Source: Castellaniella ginsengisoli (GTDB lineage: Bacteria; Pseudomonadota; Gammaproteobacteria; Burkholderiales; Burkholderiaceae_B). From it: 64,000 nt of DNA. The first letter of the stretch is position 1. Each line of letters starts with the position of its first letter. This document shows, in pieces, positions 59,206-64,000 of the stretch. The position numbers and the translations under genes are program-made. The stretch lies in assembly GCF_039523235.1 (NCBI RefSeq), contig NZ_BAAAEX010000001.1. One strand, written 5' to 3'. A model generated the notes under the pieces. The model saw nothing but the letters and a program-made list of their open reading frames with translations. It did no database searches and was not told the origin of the DNA.

Positions 59206-61800
59206 ATGGTTCATCGTGGTTTCTTCATCTCATCGTTACTGACGCTGGGCCTGCTGCTGGCTGCGCTGGGCAGTCTTCGGGATCTCGTGACACCCTTGGG
59301 GTACTGGGTGGGATGGCTGGCCTGGGCCGTGGCGACGATGGCGGTGACGTGGCCGGTGCATGCGCCAGGGGCGGCCAGGCCCATGCCGCCCGCATGGGTG
59401 TGGGGTTCGTTCGCGGTGCTGGTGCTGGGCATGCTGTTGTCAGCCTGGGGCAACCACAGTGCCGAGACTCTGTACCAGGGCATCAAGATCACCGTCATCG
59501 GCTTGTGCTGCTGCATTGCCTGGCGTCTGGCCGCAGGCCTGGGATGGGGCGCGCGGGTTTCCGTTCTGCGAGGAATCGTGGCGGCCGTGGTGCTGGTGTT
59601 TCTGGCCTCCAAGGCGGCGCCAAGCGGCTATTACATCGCTCTGGGGGCGGCCGGCCGCGAAGGCAGTTTCCTGGCGTGGCCAGGGGTGATCTGGAAGGCG
59701 GGCGCCTTCCTCATGCCGCTGTTCCTGGCGGACATGCTCGTCCGGCCGCGATATTGGATCGCCAATGGTCTCGCGGCCGCAGGCTGCATTTTTCTGGTGC
59801 TGATCGACGGCAGCCGCACGGGCGTGCTGGTGCTGGGGCTGATGATTCTGGCGTGTGGCCTGCTGCTGGCCTGGCGCCGGGACTGGGCCGCGCTGTCGGG
59901 CGCCCGGCCCGCATTGCTCCTCTGCATCCCGGCACTGTTCGTGTTGCTGCTGCTCAGCACGGGCATCGGATACCTGAGCCATGGGGCGGCCGTGCTGCAC
60001 CCAGCCGAGCGGAGTCGTGCCGGCGGGGTTTTCGGGGGCCATGCCGAAGCGCTGATGGAAACCGCAGTCGATCCGATCGCCACGAGCCGTCTGGGCAGCG
60101 GCGATCCGCAGCGCGTCAGGCTGCTGGAATATGGCATCGACCGTGCGGCGGACTGCCTGCCTCTGGGGTGCGGCTTCGGATCCACCGCCATGGATCCAGG
60201 CTACGGCATCCCCATGCAAGTCCATAACGCCTACCTGGGCGTTCTGGCGGATTTCGGCGTGCTGGGGCTTTTGGGCATGCTGGGGTTCATCGTGGCGGCC
60301 GTGCTGCCGATCCGGCGGGTTCTGGCGCGTGGCGCGGGCGGCTCCTGGGACGCCTACTTCGTCGCGGCTTCGGCCGGCGCGGCCCTGGCCTATCTGGCCA
60401 GCCTGATGCTGCATACGTTTTCTTCGGAAATGTCGGAATGGGCGTACCTGATCGTGATGCTGGCGTTTGCCTGGCTGCCGGCGATGCAGGGGTCCGGCGC
60501 AGCGGGATCCGGAGCGGCCGGGCAACTGGGCTGCTATGAACGGCGCCATTCCCGCTGGTACGAATACGTCCTGCTGGGCGGGCCGTTCCAGATCGTGGCG
60601 GGATTGCTGGCGGTGGCCGTCCTGCCGGCCTTCCTGGGTTGGGGCGGCGCATTCTGGCGGCAGATGGATCCCGCCCGGATCAATACCCTGCTGGCGGTCG
60701 GATTGTCGTTTCTGCTGATCACACTGACGTTGCGCCGCCTGGGGCAATTTTCGGGCGGCGTGTTCATTGCGCATATCGCGCCGGTCGTGACGACCGTGTT
60801 CCTGGTGGCGTTCGCCGTGCTGTTCTTCAGCCGCGGCGCGTATTCCAGGCCGGTGCTGTTGATGGCCTATGCGGCGACCCTGGTCTGGTGCTACGGCGCC
60901 TGCTTCGTCGGGGGGAAATACCGGCGGCGCAAGCTCGCGGTGGTGCCCTTGGGCGAGACGTGGTCCATCCAGCCCCGGCGCAATATGGAGGTCCGGCGGC
61001 TTGCGGCCCCCGACCTGGCCGGAGTCCGGTACGACGCGGTCGTTGCCGATCTGGAGGCCGAAGGGCTGGCCCCCTACTGGGAGCGGTTTCTGGCCCAGTG
61101 CATCTTGTCGCACATCCCCGTGTTTCATGTCCGGCAGATGCGGGAAAACCTGACCGGACGAGTCGAAATCGAGCATCTGTCGGAAAACGATGTGGGCGCT
61201 CTCCTGCCGTCGCCGCTGTATTCCGTGTGCAAGCGGCTGATCGACATCGCCGGGGTCCTGGTCGTGGTCCCGGTGGCGGTGCCCCTGATGTTGCTGACGG
61301 CGCTGGCCGTCCGCCTGGACAGTCCCGGGCCTGCCTTGTTCGTCCAGAGCCGCGTCGGCCTGGGCGGGCGTGATTTCCGGATCTTCAAATTCCGCAGCAT
61401 GACGGTCGGAGCCGAGTCCAATGGCGCGCGCCTGGCGTGCAAGGATGATGGCCGCATCACGCGCGTGGGCCATTTCATCCGCAATACCCGCCTGGATGAA
61501 TTGCCGCAGCTCTGGAATGTGCTGAAGGGCGACATGAGCCTGATCGGCCCCCGGCCCGAGCAGCGGGAATTCGTGGACCGGTTCGATGCCGAAATTCCGT
61601 TCTACATCTATCGTCACGTCGTGCGGCCCGGCATCACCGGCTGGGCTCAGGTGATGCAGGGCTACGCGGGCGATGCCGACGCGACGCGGGTGAAGATCCA
61701 GCACGATTTCTATTACATCAAGCACTTCTCGCTGTGGCTGGACATCCTGATCGTGTTCAAGACGGTGCGGATCGTGCTGACGGGGTGGGGGGCGCGCTAA
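59206..61800 (+). CDS. Fusion: Wzy-like polymerase + WbaP-type initiating phosphoglycosyltransferase
   Basis: An 864-residue protein (876 from the alternative ATG 59170). Residues 1-about 425 form a polymerase domain like that encoded at 53371 (LGSLRDLVTPLGYWVGW; DGSRTGVLVLG; LPLGCGFGSTAMD; QVHNAYLGVLADFGVLGL; SEMSEWAYLIVML). A Gly/Ala linker (GSGAAGSGAAG) follows. A complete polytopic PGT completes the protein: 4-5 helices, a CoA-binding-like region, then the catalytic part (CKRLIDIAG; FKFRSMTVGAES; NTRLDELPQLWNVLKGDMS; RPGITGWAQVMQGYAG). It would unite initiation and polymerisation in one polypeptide. The frame is continuous with no internal start signal seen. Confidence 0.85.
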   Translation: MVHRGFFISSLLTLGLLLAALGSLRDLVTPLGYWVGWLAWAVATMAVTWPVHAPGAARPMPPAWVWGSFAVLVLGMLLSAWGNHSAETLYQGIKITVIGLCCCIAWRLAAGLGWGARVSVLRGIVAAVVLVFLASKAAPSGYYIALGAAGREGSFLAWPGVIWKAGAFLMPLFLADMLVRPRYWIANGLAAAGCIFLVLIDGSRTGVLVLGLMILACGLLLAWRRDWAALSGARPALLLCIPALFVLLLLSTGIGYLSHGAAVLHPAERSRAGGVFGGHAEALMETAVDPIATSRLGSGDPQRVRLLEYGIDRAADCLPLGCGFGSTAMDPGYGIPMQVHNAYLGVLADFGVLGLLGMLGFIVAAVLPIRRVLARGAGGSWDAYFVAASAGAALAYLASLMLHTFSSEMSEWAYLIVMLAFAWLPAMQGSGAAGSGAAGQLGCYERRHSRWYEYVLLGGPFQIVAGLLAVAVLPAFLGWGGAFWRQMDPARINTLLAVGLSFLLITLTLRRLGQFSGGVFIAHIAPVVTTVFLVAFAVLFFSRGAYSRPVLLMAYAATLVWCYGACFVGGKYRRRKLAVVPLGETWSIQPRRNMEVRRLAAPDLAGVRYDAVVADLEAEGLAPYWERFLAQCILSHIPVFHVRQMRENLTGRVEIEHLSENDVGALLPSPLYSVCKRLIDIAGVLVVVPVAVPLMLLTALAVRLDSPGPALFVQSRVGLGGRDFRIFKFRSMTVGAESNGARLACKDDGRITRVGHFIRNTRLDELPQLWNVLKGDMSLIGPRPEQREFVDRFDAEIPFYIYRHVVRPGITGWAQVMQGYAGDADATRVKIQHDFYYIKHFSLWLDILIVFKTVRIVLTGWGAR

Positions 61801-61807
61801 GCGCGCC
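61791..61807 (+). terminator. GC hairpin spanning the fusion gene's stop codon
   Basis: GGCGCGC (61791-61797) pairs with GCGCGCC (61801-61807), with the TAA stop as the loop, followed by ttgccggg. There is no T-run, so intrinsic termination is doubtful. It may protect the 3' end or slow ribosomes at the stop. Confidence 0.3.
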
Positions 61808-61865
61808 TTGCCGGGACACATCTTAGGGAAGGGGAATGTGAAGAATCAATGCCCGGATCGGGTTC

Positions 61866-62987
61866 TTGATATTTCTTTTTGTAATGATCGTTGCAAAGAT
61901 CTTGGTGTTCCATCTTTGCGCGATCCAGCCGTTCGGCACGCAGGGCGATGCCGATCAGTACCATGCCTACGCCTTGGGCCTGGATGAAGTGGCTTATACA
62001 GCCTGGCCACCCGCTTTGCGATTTTTGCGCTCGACCGGGAGGTATTCGCGGGAAGGCATCGCCTGGGTTCTGCTAGGTTTGAACATCCTGGCGATCCCGG
62101 CCTTGACGGCGTTCGCTGTGATCCGGCGTGACATGATGCCCGAAAGCCGGCGCAGTGCTGCTTGGGCCGTTGTCGTGCTCGTCAGCCTGTATCCCGCGCT
62201 GTATTTCTATGCACTGGATATCTATCGCGACGAATTCATGATGTTCGTCTTTGTGCTGGGGCTCTCCTGTACGAGGCGCATGCTGGATGAGGGTTTGCGG
62301 AGATGGGTGCGATGGTCTTGGGCACTTCTCTGGATGGCCTGTGCCGGGATGTTGTATACGTTGCGACCCTACTTGGGCGCGGCTTTTCTGGTGGCTCTGC
62401 CTGGGGCTTTGTTGTTTGATTTCAGCCGCGCCCGGCTATGGCGGTGGGGTTTGGTTTATCTGGCGAGCTTGAACCTGGCCTTTGCCCTGGGCTGGCTGGA
62501 TAGGGTCGCTGTTCACTATCGGGCGATTTTTGCCACGTTCGATGGTGATACCACGATAGGTATTGTGTTCGACAGCCCATGGGCGTTCCTGGTGCAGTTC
62601 ATCCGTAGTTGGCTGTATCAGATGTTGGGCTTGTATTTTCCGACCGGCGTGTCGTGGTTGCCGTTCTTCCTGGAAAGCGTTTCCTTGATCGCCGCATCCT
62701 GTTGGCTGCTACGAAATCGCCGCTACGCGGACCGGTATGTTGGATTTCTGGTGGTTTTCTTTTTCGCGTACGCGACGGTCTGGCTGCTTGGGAACGACAA
62801 CCTGGGCGCGGCGGTGAGGCTGCGGATGTTCAATTACGTGACTGTGCTGGTGGCATGCAGGGTGGTATGGGGTAATAGAGCCCAGATGGTTTTTTTGAAG
62901 TCGTGTAATGACTCTGCGGAACCTGCACAGTTGGGGCGGCAATTTTCAGCCGACGATGACGACACGGCGGCGGTGTTGAAACAGTAA
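61866..62987 (+). CDS. Polytopic membrane protein of unknown function
   Basis: A 373-residue protein with about 8-9 hydrophobic segments. ALDIYRDEFMMFVFVLGLS (about 117-135), the periplasmic-looking PWAFLVQFIRSWLYQML, and LGNDNLGAAVRLRMFNYV (about 306-323) resemble the conserved loops of EpsG/Wzy-like or GT39-like membrane proteins of glycan loci. No firm family. The start is uncertain: TTG 61866 or ATG 61884. The last 25 residues are acidic and low-complexity (SADDDDTAAVLKQ). Confidence 0.6.
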   Translation: MIFLFVMIVAKILVFHLCAIQPFGTQGDADQYHAYALGLDEVAYTAWPPALRFLRSTGRYSREGIAWVLLGLNILAIPALTAFAVIRRDMMPESRRSAAWAVVVLVSLYPALYFYALDIYRDEFMMFVFVLGLSCTRRMLDEGLRRWVRWSWALLWMACAGMLYTLRPYLGAAFLVALPGALLFDFSRARLWRWGLVYLASLNLAFALGWLDRVAVHYRAIFATFDGDTTIGIVFDSPWAFLVQFIRSWLYQMLGLYFPTGVSWLPFFLESVSLIAASCWLLRNRRYADRYVGFLVVFFFAYATVWLLGNDNLGAAVRLRMFNYVTVLVACRVVWGNRAQMVFLKSCNDSAEPAQLGRQFSADDDDTAAVLKQ

Positions 62988-63280
62988 CCCGCGGCGGCCC
63001 GCACCGCCAGATAAAAATCGGGGCTGGACAGAAAAATCGCCGGCAGCAGACCGGTCAGGGCAATGAGGAGTGTGCCGGACATACGAGGGGTGGCCGGATT
63101 ATGGCATGCCTGCTTCTGTTGCTGTTTGGTGCAAATTGTGACATAGTAATTATTGAGGTCCCCTCCGGGTCTTGCGGATGAAGTTTTCGACGAAATTTTT
63201 CGCATTAGCAATCTGATTTGTATGACCTCTACTGGCTATAAAAACTCCTCGCATCGATATGTAGAAAAAAACTGAGGATT
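62988..63280. other. Intergenic region, no gene supported
   Basis: About 290 nt between two membrane-protein genes. On the minus strand a short hydrophobic peptide (MSGTLLIALTGLLPAIFL) could be read, but it has no ribosome site and overlaps the preceding gene. The right half is AT-rich (gtatgacctctactggctataaaaactcc) and may contain the promoter of the downstream gene. Confidence 0.35.
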
Positions 63281-63880
63281 TTGAGTGAGAACCTGTCCTT
63301 GCTTTGGAAGGTTGGTGGGGGGGTAGTATTGTGTGTGGTGCTTTATTTATGGGCCTATCTGCGAACAATTGGCTGGGGAGGGTTGCTTTTGCCTTCTTTG
63401 ACCTCAATAGATACGTTGATTGCGTTGCTGGTTGTTGTTGTTTCTTTTTCATTGTCAGTGCTGATTTTTTGGTTGTTGCCAGGGGGATTTCTGACTTGGG
63501 GATTCGTGTCTCTGAGGGTGAGTAAAAAATCCGCAAGATATTTATTATTTATAATAATTTCTTTGATTTTCTTGTGGGCTTATGGGCTGTATTTTGTTGC
63601 GTTTAATATTCAATATTCAAAATATTTATTGTGGCTTGTGTTGCTTGTTGTGCTTGGTTTTGTATTTTTCCTGAGAAAAAACATTACGGAGGGAGTGGAT
63701 TTCGCCGAGACATGTTCGCCTTCCTTGTTGGTGTTGACAGAAAGGCGTGAAAAGCAATCTATCGGTAAGTGGCGTCGCTGTGTGGTTCTAGTGTTTTATG
63801 TGATTGTCTTTTATGTTTTTTTGATCCTGACTATATTTCCACTTTGGTTTTTCCTGAGATATGCTCAAGGTATCTGTTAG
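63281..63880 (+). pseudogene. Membrane protein gene truncated by an IS21-family insertion
   Basis: A 199-residue reading frame with TTG start (GAGG upstream) and 5-6 hydrophobic segments (about 9-24, 43-66, 84-108, 112-129 and 165-190), AT-rich and unlike its neighbours. The stop codon TAG (63878-63880) belongs to the TGTTAG that begins the IS end, so the last residues (about IC) come from the element. The original gene is therefore probably longer and interrupted. No family recognised. Confidence 0.55.
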
Positions 63881-64000
63881 CGCCGGAGTAATACTGACCC
63901 ATCCCGTCGGAGTAAATCTGACCCACCTGGGCAATGATGGTGGCTTTTTGGCCACCGACAATGTTGACTCAGGAGCAAGCAGTGGAGATCAAGGTAATGG
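63875..64000 (+). mobile_element. Left end of an IS21-family insertion sequence
   Basis: The end begins with TG (63875) and carries two copies of an 18-bp terminal repeat, CGGAGTAATACTGACCCA (63884-63901) and CGGAGTAAATCTGACCCA (63908-63925). They are spaced 24 bp apart, as in the multiple terminal repeats of IS21-type elements. It is followed by the start of an IstA-like transposase and continues past the window. The target-site duplication cannot be seen without the right end. Confidence 0.85.
63961..64000 (+). CDS. istA: IS21-family transposase IstA, N-terminal fragment (cut by window edge)
   Basis: Only the first 13 codons are present: MLTQEQAVEIKVM. This matches the conserved start of IstA transposases ('MLTxEQxxEIxxL'), which leads into a helix-turn-helix before the DDE domain. 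Its position 86 nt from the IS terminus is normal for the family. The remainder lies outside the window, so intactness cannot be judged. Confidence 0.75.
   Translation, partial: MLTQEQAVEIKVM

Noticed and set aside
62834..63211. Minus-strand 125-codon frame with a hydrophobic stretch
   Set aside because: It overlaps the end of the plus-strand membrane-protein gene, lacks a ribosome site and its N- and C-terminal parts look random.
1..64000. tRNA, rRNA genes and CRISPR arrays
   Set aside because: Looked for cloverleaf-type or regularly spaced repeats in the gaps between genes; none seen. The only spaced repeats are the IS21 terminal repeats near 63.9 kb.

Overview
The window looks like a chromosomal segment of a high-GC betaproteobacterium (Burkholderiales, possibly Alcaligenaceae). 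This is inferred from codon use and gene style only, with no ribosomal marker. It is dominated by one of the larger surface-glycan regions one could expect: about 50 kb of O-antigen/capsule genes behind a short 'gatekeeper' region of housekeeping and toxin-antitoxin genes.

1-8.1 kb: a truncated RelE-like toxin with its XRE antitoxin, glucose-6-phosphate isomerase (pgi), an NCS2 purine permease, vapBC, a NusG-family RfaH-like antiterminator (frame broken at an ambiguous base), brnTA, a waaL-like O-antigen ligase (minus strand) and higBA (minus strand) with a 21-bp operator palindrome. Four toxin-antitoxin modules lie within 8 kb. 8.1-11.4 kb: galE and an autotransporter.

11.4-52.1 kb: one co-directional array, mostly with overlapping start/stop codons, opening with a near-perfect ops element (GGCGGTAGCGTG) 50 nt before the first gene. 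This is the site read by RfaH, whose homologue lies 6.3 kb upstream. Sub-modules: (a) wbpD-wbpE-wbpB, a MarR-type EPS regulator, an acyltransferase, wzx, hisH-hisF-wbpG and wbpI, for UDP-ManNAc3NAcA and its acetamidino form; (b) a visibly AT-richer insert (about 21.3-35.9 kb) with wzx, an SGNH protein, and a pseudaminic acid pathway (pseB, pseC, a NeuB/nucleotidyltransferase fusion, methylase, a second wbpG-hisH-hisF set, pseG, pseH, pseI) plus two glycosyltransferases; (c) two AsnB-like amidotransferases, a second acyltransferase, glycosyltransferases and two paralogous Wzy-like polymerases, one fused to a GT4 domain; (d) a pglA-like glycosyltransferase with pglC, pglD, pglE and pglF homologues for a UDP-diacetamido-trideoxyhexose and its transfer to undecaprenyl phosphate.

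52.1-53.3 kb: an AT-rich islet with two genes of unknown function. 53.4-61.8 kb: a second glycan unit (Wzy-like, Wzx, three glycosyltransferases) ending in a protein that fuses a Wzy-like polymerase to a WbaP-type initiating phosphoglycosyltransferase. 61.9-64.0 kb: membrane proteins, the last cut by the left end of an IS21-family element whose istA runs off the window.

Together the genes could make at least two lipid-linked glycans carrying negatively charged and amidinated sugars. WbpA (UDP-GlcNAc 6-dehydrogenase), a chain-length regulator and a stand-alone pseF are not in the window.
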